A program made the position numbers and the translations under genes. The notes under the pieces were generated by a model. It did no database searches. It was not told the origin of the DNA and saw only the letters and a list, made by a program, of their open reading frames with translations. Below, piece by piece: positions 1 to 7,219 of a stretch of 22,911 nt of DNA. The DNA is taken from the NCBI GenBank assembly GCA_036382695.1, contig DASVHF010000007.1, forward strand, positions 1 through 22,911, written 5' to 3'. Position 1 is the first letter of the stretch. Each line of letters starts with the position of its first letter. Source of the stretch: DASVHF01 sp036382695 (GTDB lineage Bacteria > Patescibacteriota > Microgenomatia > Woykebacterales > RBG-16-39-9b).

Positions 1-429
1 ATTGTAAACATGCTAAACAACGTTTTCCTTGGTGGTCGGTTTGCTCTTACCATTGTAAATATATTTGGTAGCTTCTTAGGAGATATTCACCAAGGTAATA
101 ACGATATGGGGACGTTGACGGTAGATCCAAGTGAATCAATCGCAATTTCGCCAACTCAAACCGCCAGATCGTCAAATCCTGGGATAGTAAACGCCGCGGG
201 ATCTAACTTTGCTATAGGAAGCGCTCAGACTAATTTGACTGACGACCAAGACGATCCTGCTTTGGTTCTTGCTTCAAATATTGGAAATGGTAATTCAGAA
301 CCACTGCAAGTAGCTAGATTTAGCACCGACCCTGGGCTATTTGATGATTTCAAACTTGAATATCTTTTATTCCCAGTAATATTTGGCACAGCATTTACAT
401 TGATTAGGAGGGCATTGGTAAGGAGGTGA
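1..429 (+). CDS. C-terminal part of a surface/secreted protein with C-terminal membrane anchor (5' truncated)
   Basis: The reading frame is open to the left window edge, so this is probably the 3' end of a longer gene; the ATG at 10 has no visible ribosome binding site. The visible part is rich in Asn, Ser, Thr and Gly (motifs such as NNVFLGG and VNIFGSFLGDI) like extracellular beta-rich or adhesin-type proteins. It ends with a hydrophobic segment (LEYLLFPVIFGTAFTLI) followed by the basic tail RRALVRR, the layout of a C-terminal membrane anchor. No LPxTG motif is present. The stop TGA (427-429) overlaps the Shine-Dalgarno sequence of the next gene, so the two are co-transcribed and probably work together at the cell surface. 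Function is not recognised. Confidence 0.6.
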   Translation: MVNMLNNVFLGGRFALTIVNIFGSFLGDIHQGNNDMGTLTVDPSESIAISPTQTARSSNPGIVNAAGSNFAIGSAQTNLTDDQDDPALVLASNIGNGNSEPLQVARFSTDPGLFDDFKLEYLLFPVIFGTAFTLIRRALVRR

Positions 430-431
430 AT

Positions 432-1241
432 ATGAGGCACATCTGGACAAAGGTAGCTGCAAGCCTAGCCGCGCTTGCTAGTGGCTTACTTTTTGCTGGC
501 GGCGCATTAGCTACAGAAGCAACTAACTCAAACACCGGAGCAGATTCGACCAATAACGCAACGGTTAGTATTCAAAACAATACTACGATTAACTCATCTA
601 ATAGTGCTAACATTAGCAATAATATTTCCGTCTGGGCCAGCACCGGAAATAATTCAGCGGACAAAAACACTGGTGATGGAAGCGTCCATACTGGTAACAT
701 CACTGGTTCGGTATCAGTTACAAATACGGGAAATGAAAATGGCCTGTTTGATTCGCAAATCGATTTGAACTGTACTGGAAATTGTAGCTTCAACGCGAGT
801 AACAGCAATACCGGAGCCGGCTCCAGTAATAATTCCTCGATAAGTGTAACCAACGACGTTGGCATTACAGTAGTAAACGAGGCTGATGTCGAAAACAATG
901 TTGGAGCGGACCTCAATACTGGTGGTAACAGCGCTGATAAAAACACCGGTGACGGAAGCGTTTATACTGGTGATATTGATTTCTCGGTCGAGATAGTTAA
1001 TGATCTCAATAAAAACTTCATCGGTCTGCCTGCACCAGAAGAACCGCTTGGACCAGCAGACATAACTCCACCAAGCATACTACCGTCTATGCCAAAACCG
1101 GGTGAGGTGTTGGCAGCAATGGCTGGCCTACCTATAACTGGTAGTAGCTTACCAAGCTGGCCGTTCTTGGTAGTAGCAATTGGATTTATTCTGAGAATTC
1201 TAGAACGGGTACTCAGAGTCCGACTCGGAGAGGTGGTTTAA
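432..1241 (+). CDS. Secreted Asn/Thr-rich repeat protein with LPITG anchor motif
   Basis: A 269-residue protein. I chose ATG 432 because AGGAGG at 421-426 lies 5 nt upstream; the in-frame GTG at 426 overlaps that sequence. Residues 1-27 form a signal peptide (basic start, hydrophobic core, AGGALA cleavage region). Residues 32-102 and 124-194 are two copies of a 71-residue Asn/Ser/Thr/Gly-rich repeat, each containing NSADKNTGDGSV. A proline-rich linker leads to LPITG at residue 233, a hydrophobic stretch (WPFLVVAIGFILRIL) and an Arg-rich tail, which is the three-part C-terminal signal of sortase substrates. Likely role: an exported, wall- or membrane-anchored surface protein. It follows the truncated surface gene with no gap. 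No sortase is visible here, so covalent anchoring is inference. Confidence 0.7.
   Translation: MRHIWTKVAASLAALASGLLFAGGALATEATNSNTGADSTNNATVSIQNNTTINSSNSANISNNISVWASTGNNSADKNTGDGSVHTGNITGSVSVTNTGNENGLFDSQIDLNCTGNCSFNASNSNTGAGSSNNSSISVTNDVGITVVNEADVENNVGADLNTGGNSADKNTGDGSVYTGDIDFSVEIVNDLNKNFIGLPAPEEPLGPADITPPSILPSMPKPGEVLAAMAGLPITGSSLPSWPFLVVAIGFILRILERVLRVRLGEVV
525..1013 (+). repeat. Two tandem protein-level repeats of 71 residues
   Basis: Residues 32-102 (DNA 525-737) and 124-194 (DNA 801-1013) of the surface protein align without large gaps: both start NSNTGA, have an SNN/TNN turn, share NSADKNTGDGSV and then YTG or HTG, and end in a VxxVN or VSVTN strand. The copies are separated by 21 residues that contain two Cys (CTGNC). 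DNA identity is highest over the NSADKNTGDGSV block. The pattern suggests a duplicated beta-structured domain. Confidence 0.65.
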
Positions 1242-1265
1242 ATTGTAAGTTTAACAGAAGTTACG

Positions 1266-1300
1266 CAAAGCCCCCAGACCATGGGGGCTTTGTCAGTTTT
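1266..1300 (+). terminator. Intrinsic terminator between convergent surface-protein genes
   Basis: The stem AAAGCCCCC (1267-1275) pairs with GGGGGCTTT (1283-1291) around a 7-nt loop, and C1266-G1292 extends it. A T-rich tail follows (TTTT at 1297-1300). It sits 25 nt after the stop of the + strand surface gene and before the stop of the opposing gene, so it probably ends the + strand operon and may slow transcription from the other side. Confidence 0.75.
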
Positions 1301-1315
1301 AATTTGTCTAAATTA

Positions 1316-2092
1316 TTATGACTCAACAAACCTTGAAATTGCCTCGACTATAGCTGGTGTTTTGAATATAAGCACCAAACCAGCTGTTAGCGAAACAGTA
1401 GCCAATATGATGAATATTGGAACGTCATAACTTGTGCTAGCCTCACTATTTTTATCAGTAGGGGCCGGGTCTTGAAAACCGACTCCTTTAATACCAGTTT
1501 GTGGCAGAATATCGGGACCAGCTGCTACAGCCAATACTTGGCTAGGTCCTGGTTGCTTGGGAGTCGGCTCAACAGTGATTTCTGGGCTATCAGGAACCTT
1601 CGGCCCGGTTGGCTCAGCTGGTTTTTCAGGCTCCTGGGGAATATCACAGGCAGGAGGCTTAAACGACTCGCTTCTGGAAATAAAAGTCTTGCCTCTTTCG
1701 CCAACAATTAATTTAATTTCGACCCTTAGCGAATTTGCATTTTCTGGAACAGTAAAACCGCTTATAGAAAAATCCCTGGTTTGAATTTCGCCAGGAGCGA
1801 TATCTTCATTCGCTAAACTTACTTCAGCAATAGGAAAGAAATGTGCCCGACCCCCACGAGACGGAGGGACATGGGCTTGCAAAATAGCCAGCGTTTTGGT
1901 GTTTTTAACGGTACTCTGACCATCATTAGTTACTTCAAACGTACCGTGGATGGTTTCACACTTGTTACTTTTTATAATTATGTCCTCAACCGACAAACTT
2001 GCATGACACGCAAAAGCTTTACTCCCCAAAACTAATGGGCTCAGGAGAATAGAAACTATTAAAACTAATACAAACAGGCCAACTGCCCTCAT
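1316..2092 (-). CDS. Secreted protein with LPQTG-like motif and C-terminal membrane segment
   Basis: A 258-residue protein from ATG 2092. A TTG at 2110 is in frame but lies upstream of the promoter -10 box, so it cannot be the start. Residues 1-28 are a signal peptide (MRAVGLFVLVLIVSILL... KAFA). The domain from about 30 to 145 has two Cys near its start and a beta-rich pattern (TFEVTNDGQSTVKNT), like Ig-like or DUF11-type extracellular domains. A Pro/Glu/Thr-rich linker follows, then LPQTG at about 196, 25 more linker residues, a membrane segment (IFIILATVSLTAGLVLIF) and a short tail. The long spacer between LPQTG and the membrane segment, and the weakly basic tail, are unlike classical sortase signals. 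The function is unknown; the location suggests another cell-surface component. Confidence 0.6.
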   Translation of the reverse strand: MRAVGLFVLVLIVSILLSPLVLGSKAFACHASLSVEDIIIKSNKCETIHGTFEVTNDGQSTVKNTKTLAILQAHVPPSRGGRAHFFPIAEVSLANEDIAPGEIQTRDFSISGFTVPENANSLRVEIKLIVGERGKTFISRSESFKPPACDIPQEPEKPAEPTGPKVPDSPEITVEPTPKQPGPSQVLAVAAGPDILPQTGIKGVGFQDPAPTDKNSEASTSYDVPIFIILATVSLTAGLVLIFKTPAIVEAISRFVES

Positions 2093-2101
2093 ATGCCCTA
2101 T

Positions 2102-2130
2102 AGTATACAATAATCAGTGATACTCGTCAA
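2102..2130 (-). promoter_or_regulatory. Sigma70-type promoter of the LPQTG-like protein gene
   Basis: On the minus strand TTGACG (2125-2130), a 17-nt spacer and TATACT (2102-2107). The -10 box ends 9 nt before the ATG at 2092, so the mRNA would start only about 2-4 nt before the start codon. This fixes the start and implies near-leaderless translation. Confidence 0.7.
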
Positions 2131-2320
2131 TACTACAGGTTATAAGATGGTTCACTGACGATTTCATCCCGTAGTAAACCTTCAGAGGATTCCGACGAGA
2201 AATTTTACGAGCGGCCCCAAACTTGTAAATTGAAGCTGTTTCTGGTAACATTTATCGGCCCAACGACTAATTGAACACCAGTAGGGAAGTGGGATCAGGC
2301 GAAAAAGGAGGTGCGACGCT

Positions 2321-2599
2321 ATGTCAGAGTTTCCGGACATCGCTCAGCGGGTAGACGAAGCTGGGAATGGACAATCAGCCGAGCCTGAAGCTACGCGGAC
2401 TACAGTCACAAAACCACCAAGGTTCTGCCCAAGGTGTAGCGGAACCATGCTCTACCAAAAGGACTGGCAAGGAGCTTATGGTACGTGTCTTTCCTGCGGC
2501 TATGTGTACGAGCCTGGACTAGCTTCTGCGCTGAAACTGGTCGCAGAGGAGAAAGGAAAGAAAAAACGGTCCGATTCACACAGGAAACTTGGGTTTTAA
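2321..2599 (+). CDS. Small zinc-ribbon protein
   Basis: A 92-residue protein with a strong Shine-Dalgarno AAGGAGGTG (2305-2313) 7 nt before the ATG. Residues 1-33 look disordered and acidic. Residues 36-59 form a zinc ribbon with Cys36-x2-Cys39 and Cys56-x2-Cys59 (FCPRCSGTM ... CLSCGYVYEPG). The tail is strongly basic (EEKGKKKRSDSHRK), suggesting contact with nucleic acid. The ribbon resembles those of transcription factors and of ribosome-associated proteins, but no specific family is recognised. It stands alone between a 200-nt leader region and its own terminator, so it is a single-gene unit. TTGTAA (2223-2228) with a 17-nt spacer to TAACAT (2246-2251) is a possible weak promoter. Confidence 0.7.
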   Translation: MSEFPDIAQRVDEAGNGQSAEPEATRTTVTKPPRFCPRCSGTMLYQKDWQGAYGTCLSCGYVYEPGLASALKLVAEEKGKKKRSDSHRKLGF

Positions 2600-2639
2600 T
2601 ACGCCTCCTTTTGTTGCAACCCTGCAACGAGGAGGCGTA
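2600..2639 (+). terminator. Two-tier hairpin terminator after the zinc-ribbon gene
   Basis: Outer stem TACGCCTCC (2600-2608) with GGAGGCGTA (2631-2639); inner stem GTTGCA (2613-2618) with TGCAAC (2623-2628) around ACCC. The two stems are separated by an internal loop (TTTT/GA). It starts 1 nt after the TAA stop, and CTACTTTT follows. The T tract is poor, so efficiency is uncertain. Confidence 0.6.
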
Positions 2640-2663
2640 ACTACTTTTGCAAACCTTACTTAC

Positions 2664-2692
2664 TTGCCAGAAACCCTTAAAAAAGTTATAAT
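2664..2692 (+). promoter_or_regulatory. Sigma70-type promoter of the glycosyltransferase operon
   Basis: TTGCCA (2664-2669), 17-nt spacer, perfect TATAAT (2687-2692). The predicted start at about 2699 leaves a 5' leader of about 23 nt before ATG 2722, with no evident Shine-Dalgarno sequence. Confidence 0.8.
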
Positions 2693-2721
2693 AATAAATC
2701 CCTGCCCAATTGCTCACACCG

Positions 2722-3762
2722 ATGAAAATTGCACAAATAGCACCTGTAAACCAGCGAGTCCCACCGCGTAGGTACGGCGGAACTGAACGTGTCGTTTACT
2801 ACTTAACAGAAGAGCTAGTCAAACAAGGTCACAAAGTTACTCTGTTTGCCGCAGCAGGATCGGAAACAAGCGCAACTTTAATCCCGGTAGTACCACACCC
2901 CTTGAGAGATGCTCATATTTTAGACGCATCGCCGTTTACAGTTGCGGAAATAGCAAAAGTTTATAAAATGGCTGATAAATTCGACATCATCCACAATCAT
3001 GCTTGGCCTGACTATCTAGCCTTTCCAGCGGCAGCTGCTTCAAAGACTCCCACGCTCACTACTCTTCACAACCCCTTTACACCCGAAACTAAAAGAGTAT
3101 TTGAAGAGTATAAGAATTTAAATTATGTATCTATCTCCAAAAACCAACGAAGGCACTGCTCAAAGCTAAATTTTTGTGAAACCGTTTACAACGGGATTCC
3201 TGTAGCTAATTTTCCTTTCAAAAATAACCCGGATGATTATTTACTCCATGTAGGAAGGATATCCTTGCAAAAAGGGACTCATGTCGCAATAGATGTTGCG
3301 GCAGCTCTGAAAAAGGAGCTTATTATTGCTGCCAAACTAGACCCTTGGGAGGTAAACTATTTTAATCAATACGTTGCTCCAAGACTAAGTAATGGACATG
3401 TGCATTGGGTTGGGGAGGTAGACGAAGAAGAACGGAATAATTTAATGAGCAAGGCTCTCTGCCTTTTACTACCTGTAACCTGGAATGAACCATTTGGTCT
3501 GGTTATGACAGAGGCGATGGCTTGCGGTTGTCCAGTCGTTGCATATCGCAAAGGATCGATACCTGAAATTGTCGTCCACGGCAAAACTGGTTTTGTGGTC
3601 GATAATGAGAAACAAATGATACGATCGGTAAAAAGAATAGGGGCAATTAACAGAAAAACTTGTAGAGAACACGTGAAAGAAAACTTCAACCTAGAAAGGA
3701 TGGTAAGTTCTTACGAAAAAGTGTATAATAAAATAATTGATAAACACAAAGCCGCCAAATAA
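2722..3762 (+). CDS. GT4-family glycosyltransferase (first of a tandem pair)
   Basis: A 346-residue retaining glycosyltransferase with a GT-B fold. ATG 2722 is chosen because the following paralogue begins with the same MKIAQ; a TTG at 2710 is in frame but not supported. The N-terminal domain has the glycine-rich loop RYGGTERVVYYLTEELVKQGH (about residues 17-37) and DIIHNH (88-93). The C-terminal domain has HVGRISLQKG (176-185), the nucleotide-sugar region and the EPFGLVMTEAMACGCPVV block with the GT4 Glu256-x7-Glu264 pair. It is cytoplasmic, and it should transfer a sugar from a nucleotide-activated donor. Donor and acceptor cannot be read from sequence. It is the first gene of a unit with a paralogue and a glycoside hydrolase, so an oligosaccharide, glycogen-like or compatible-solute pathway is possible. 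Confidence 0.85.
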   Translation: MKIAQIAPVNQRVPPRRYGGTERVVYYLTEELVKQGHKVTLFAAAGSETSATLIPVVPHPLRDAHILDASPFTVAEIAKVYKMADKFDIIHNHAWPDYLAFPAAAASKTPTLTTLHNPFTPETKRVFEEYKNLNYVSISKNQRRHCSKLNFCETVYNGIPVANFPFKNNPDDYLLHVGRISLQKGTHVAIDVAAALKKELIIAAKLDPWEVNYFNQYVAPRLSNGHVHWVGEVDEEERNNLMSKALCLLLPVTWNEPFGLVMTEAMACGCPVVAYRKGSIPEIVVHGKTGFVVDNEKQMIRSVKRIGAINRKTCREHVKENFNLERMVSSYEKVYNKIIDKHKAAK

Positions 3763-3830
3763 GTAACTTCCCTTCCTGCTTCCGTTCGTCTAAAGAAACT
3801 CGATAATTCGATAAATAAAAAAGGCAAATT

Positions 3831-4907
3831 ATGAAAATCGCGCAGCTTTCATCTCTTATCGAGAGGATACCACCAAAAAGATACGGTGGTATTGAGAGAG
3901 TGGTTCATTACCTGACGGAAGAATTGGTAAAAAGAGGCCATGATGTCACATTATTCGCCTCTGGTGACTCCGAAACCCGAGCAAAGCTAGTAGCCGGTTC
4001 TTCTCACCCCTTAAGACAATTGCACACAGCTGACACTGCCGCCTTTACTGTGTTAAACGTAACCAAGGCTTACAAAAGACACAGTGAGTTTGATATCATT
4101 CACAATCACTGTGATTTTTTCGCATTTCCAGCAGCCTACTTTTCGCCAACACCTACTCTTACTACTTTCCACGGCCAGTTCAATTTGGAGAACAAAAATA
4201 TATTTGAGGAGTATAAAAACCTAAATTTTATCTCCATCTCTGATGCTCAGCGCCAAGGTGGACCACCACTCAACTGGCGGGCGACAATTCACCATGGAAT
4301 ACAAGTCGAAAAATTTCCGTTTAAAGAGCGGCCAAAAGACTACCTTCTTTTTGTGGGACGCATCTCACTTGAGAAAGGCACCCACATAGCGATGGATGTC
4401 GCGCTCGCTTTAGACAAAGAATTGATAATCGCTGCCAAACTAGATAAGGTCGACGTGGACTACTTTGATAAATATGTTGCACCAAGGCTTTCCAACGGAA
4501 AAATACATTGGGTAGGAGAAGTCGATGACAAAGAAAGAAATAAATTAATGAGCGAGGCGCTTTGCCTACTCCATCCGATCACTTGGCGAGAACCCTTTGG
4601 CCTTAATATGATAGAAGCTATGGCTTGTGGTTGCCCGGTCATAGCTTTTAACAAGGGTTCTATCCCAGAACTAATAGCAGATAAAAAAACAGGCTTTATC
4701 GTAGAGAAGGAAAAGGAAATGATTAAAGCTGTAGAAAAAATAGGTTCTATTTCAAGAAAAGAATGCAGAAAACATGTTGAAAAAAAATTTAATTTAAAAA
4801 ATATGGTAGATGCCTATGAAAAAGTGTATTATGAGATTATAGATGAAAGGAATAAATCACCACTTTCACAAGCCGCTGCCAAAAATAGATCCAGAATTCC
4901 TACATAA
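3831..4907 (+). CDS. GT4-family glycosyltransferase (second of a tandem pair)
   Basis: A 358-residue paralogue of the upstream gene, colinear along its length: RYGGIERVVHYLTEELVKRGH near the N-terminus, DIIHNHC, FVGRISLEKG, and the GT4 block EPFGLNMIEAMACGCPVIAF with both Glu residues. The start has only a weak AAGG (3821-3824) 6 nt upstream. The 68-nt gap to the first copy has no terminator, so the genes are likely co-transcribed. The C-terminus runs about 14 residues beyond the end of the paralogue (NKSPLSQAAAKNRSRIPT), and this extension is read entirely from DNA that also encodes the start of the next gene. Differences in the acceptor-side N-domain suggest the two enzymes add successive or different sugars. 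Confidence 0.85.
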   Translation: MKIAQLSSLIERIPPKRYGGIERVVHYLTEELVKRGHDVTLFASGDSETRAKLVAGSSHPLRQLHTADTAAFTVLNVTKAYKRHSEFDIIHNHCDFFAFPAAYFSPTPTLTTFHGQFNLENKNIFEEYKNLNFISISDAQRQGGPPLNWRATIHHGIQVEKFPFKERPKDYLLFVGRISLEKGTHIAMDVALALDKELIIAAKLDKVDVDYFDKYVAPRLSNGKIHWVGEVDDKERNKLMSEALCLLHPITWREPFGLNMIEAMACGCPVIAFNKGSIPELIADKKTGFIVEKEKEMIKAVEKIGSISRKECRKHVEKKFNLKNMVDAYEKVYYEIIDERNKSPLSQAAAKNRSRIPT

Positions 4908-6150
4908 CCTTTGCCACAAAACTATTCTTGAATTGGAAACTCCGCTTGGTATCAACGCCTCCGGCAAAGATGATCCTTTCGCCACTTTTTTTGGCAGAGA
5001 CTCAATAATCACCGGTCTAAAACTTCTCCGTGTTCATAAAAAAAGGCCCAGTTCTGCTTATTTGAGGATCATAAGAAAAATCCTTAAAACGACCTCGCGA
5101 CTCCAAGGTAAAGAAATAAATCTTGCCAGTGGCGAAAAACCAGGGAAGATAATTCACGAATATCGTGAAGCCGGTTACAGCCATTTAGTAAATGAGGAAA
5201 GACCTTGGTATATTTATCCAGATAAAACTTTGCGCAATTATGACACCACAGATTCTACACCACTGTTTTTAATCCTAGCAGCAGAATTTTACGCCCTCAC
5301 TGAAGATGAAAACTTTCTCAAAGAAATCTTACCAACAGTCAAAAAAGCTTTTGACTACACCAAAAAATATGGTCATAAAGGCGGCAAACGAATATTTTTA
5401 GAGTATCAGCTGCACAGACCAGCACCTTACGGAGGCTTAGTAAACCAAGGTTGGATGGACAGCACTGACTCAATACAAATCTATGGCGAGCCGCCAAAGG
5501 AACCGATAGCTTTGGTGGAAGTTCAAGGCTACTACTTTAAAGCTTTAAAACTTTGGGCAGCAATTTTTGCGAAAATTGACCAGGGCATAAGCAGGGAACT
5601 TGAAAAAAGAGCGGACAACCTTGATAAAGAGTTTGACAGGGTATTTTTGAACCACACTGAGGGCCTTTATTACTTTGACCAGGCGATTTTTAGTCAAAAA
5701 GCCGAAATAATTGAAGTGAGATCCAATCCAGGCCATTGCCTTTGGGCAGCGGTTCAAACTAATGGTAAGTTTAAATCGATAATTAATGATGAGTACATTC
5801 CAGATACCATCGCCAGATTAATGATGCCAGATATGTTTGAGCCAGCTGCTGGAATCCGCACGCTAAGCACAAAATCCAAATTTTTTAACCCGCGCAGCTA
5901 TCACAACGGCTCTATTTGGCCATTTGATAACGGGCTGATAACCGAAGGTTTTGAAAACTTTGGCTTCAAAAAAGAAGCAGAGCAAGTCAAAAAGGCGGTG
6001 CTCAATGCTATTAGCTATTTTGGTACGCCAGTAGAGCTTTATTGCGTCGAAAAAGATGGGACGATCAAGGAATATATAAGTGAGCGTGGGCACCACGGTG
6101 CCCACAAACAAGCCTGGACAGCAGCTACCATCTTAGATTTCACTACTTAA
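4843..6150 (+). CDS. Amylo-alpha-1,6-glucosidase / GH63-like glycoside hydrolase
   Basis: A 435-residue (alpha/alpha)6-barrel hydrolase. Motifs in order: TFFGRDSIITGLKLL (48-62), NQGWMDSTDS (201-210, probable catalytic acidic region), LVEVQGYYFKAL (224-235), SNPGHCLWAA (294-303), GIRTLS (337-342) and YHNGSIWPFDNGLI (353-366). These are the hallmarks of debranching-enzyme C-domains and of the related mannosylglycerate-hydrolase-like group. The length is that of the catalytic domain alone, without the transferase half of eukaryotic debranching enzyme. No signal peptide, so cytoplasmic. The ATG at 4843 is the only plausible start and overlaps the upstream glycosyltransferase by 65 nt, implying translational coupling. 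It may trim or recycle the glycan made by the two transferases; the substrate is unknown. Confidence 0.75.
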   Translation: MKGINHHFHKPLPKIDPEFLHNLCHKTILELETPLGINASGKDDPFATFFGRDSIITGLKLLRVHKKRPSSAYLRIIRKILKTTSRLQGKEINLASGEKPGKIIHEYREAGYSHLVNEERPWYIYPDKTLRNYDTTDSTPLFLILAAEFYALTEDENFLKEILPTVKKAFDYTKKYGHKGGKRIFLEYQLHRPAPYGGLVNQGWMDSTDSIQIYGEPPKEPIALVEVQGYYFKALKLWAAIFAKIDQGISRELEKRADNLDKEFDRVFLNHTEGLYYFDQAIFSQKAEIIEVRSNPGHCLWAAVQTNGKFKSIINDEYIPDTIARLMMPDMFEPAAGIRTLSTKSKFFNPRSYHNGSIWPFDNGLITEGFENFGFKKEAEQVKKAVLNAISYFGTPVELYCVEKDGTIKEYISERGHHGAHKQAWTAATILDFTT

Positions 6151-6244
6151 TTGTCAGTCTCGACTAGAAAGCAGAATTTGCGATAGCCGTCCTAGTGGAG
6201 ATAACTTGATTTTTCTTTAATCAAATTGCAAAATTTAAAAGATT

Positions 6245-7219
6245 ATGGAAATTTTTGATAAAGTTTATGGCCCAGAAAAAATCGCCGATCATGTCCTAAT
6301 TGCACTAGCAAAAAGCAAACCCTTACAAAGACTAAAAAAAATCAATCAGGCCGGAAGCCAGTTAGTCAAACTTCACAAAAAGACTACTAGGTATGAGCAC
6401 TGCGTTGGCGTAGCATTACTACTTAAAAGATACGGCGCTTCTTTAGAGGAACAAATTGCAGGGCTCCTTCATGATGTCCCTCACACTGCTTTCTCACATG
6501 CTATGGATTTCGCTTTTGGTGATCATGAAAGGCAAACTTACCACGAACATTTTAAAAAAGGTTTGATTTTGAATTCTGAAATTCCCAAGATACTACAAAG
6601 TTATAAGATCGATACGCAACATGTAGTTGATGAGGCCAATTTTTCTCTTTTAGAACAACCACTCCCAGCGCTTTGCGCTGACAGAATTGATTATTTCCTC
6701 AGAGAAATAGTAAACGACTATGGCCGAAGCCCTAAAATTGATAATTTTTTAAGCCATATCAAAGTTTTTGACAGCAGATTTGTTTTCGACGATAGGGAAG
6801 CAGCAGAAAAATTCTCCCGTCTTTTCATGAAGCAGTGCTTAGAAAGCTGGGTCGATCCCCTCACATTGGCTACTTTCAATTTACTAGCCTCTGCAGTGAG
6901 GCGAGGCCTGGGTATTGGTTACATAAAAGAGGCAGATCTGTTCGGTACCGATAAGGAACTTCATAAAAAATTGCTTGCTTCCACAGATAAGGAAATTAAA
7001 AAGCACATGTCGTTATTGAAACCAGGGTTATCTATATCGTTGGTAAAAAATGGTTTTAATTTTCACACGTGGGGAAAACCACGCTATGTAGATCCTGAAG
7101 TACTAGTAAATAACCATTTAGTAAGACTGTCAAGGTTAGATAACGAATTTAAAAAAAGAATTCCCAAGTTTATAGAAACAGTCAAAAAAGGTCACAAAAT
7201 CAGAATACTCAAGGCTTAA
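6245..7219 (+). CDS. HD-domain phosphohydrolase (SAMHD1/dGTPase-like)
   Basis: A 324-residue protein with an HD metal site near the N-terminus: RYEHCVGVALLL (His52), GLLHDVPHTAFSH (His76-Asp77, His80) and CADRIDYF (Asp146, Asp149). The order and spacing of H...HD...D with ADRxDY match the SAMHD1/YdhJ-type branch of the HD superfamily, whose members hydrolyse dNTPs or other nucleotides. The C-terminal 170 residues are helical with no recognised motif. There is no clear Shine-Dalgarno (AAAAG just upstream). The 94-nt gap to the hydrolase gene holds only a weak AT-rich inverted repeat (TTGATT...AATCAA), so it may be a separate unit. Its stop codon overlaps that of the convergent recombinase gene through TTAA at 7216-7219. 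Substrate not determinable. Confidence 0.8.
   Translation: MEIFDKVYGPEKIADHVLIALAKSKPLQRLKKINQAGSQLVKLHKKTTRYEHCVGVALLLKRYGASLEEQIAGLLHDVPHTAFSHAMDFAFGDHERQTYHEHFKKGLILNSEIPKILQSYKIDTQHVVDEANFSLLEQPLPALCADRIDYFLREIVNDYGRSPKIDNFLSHIKVFDSRFVFDDREAAEKFSRLFMKQCLESWVDPLTLATFNLLASAVRRGLGIGYIKEADLFGTDKELHKKLLASTDKEIKKHMSLLKPGLSISLVKNGFNFHTWGKPRYVDPEVLVNNHLVRLSRLDNEFKKRIPKFIETVKKGHKIRILKA

Noticed and set aside
10..429. A complete small gene starting at ATG 10
   Set aside because: The frame is open to the window edge and there is no ribosome binding site before position 10, so a truncated longer gene is more likely.
1468..1784. Open frames on the + strand within the LPQTG-like protein gene
   Set aside because: They lie opposite a protein with clear signal peptide, linker and membrane segment, have no ribosome binding sites and give sequences of no recognisable character.
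2710..2721. TTG 2710 as start of the first glycosyltransferase
   Set aside because: The paralogue begins at the codon equivalent to ATG 2722 with the same MKIAQ.
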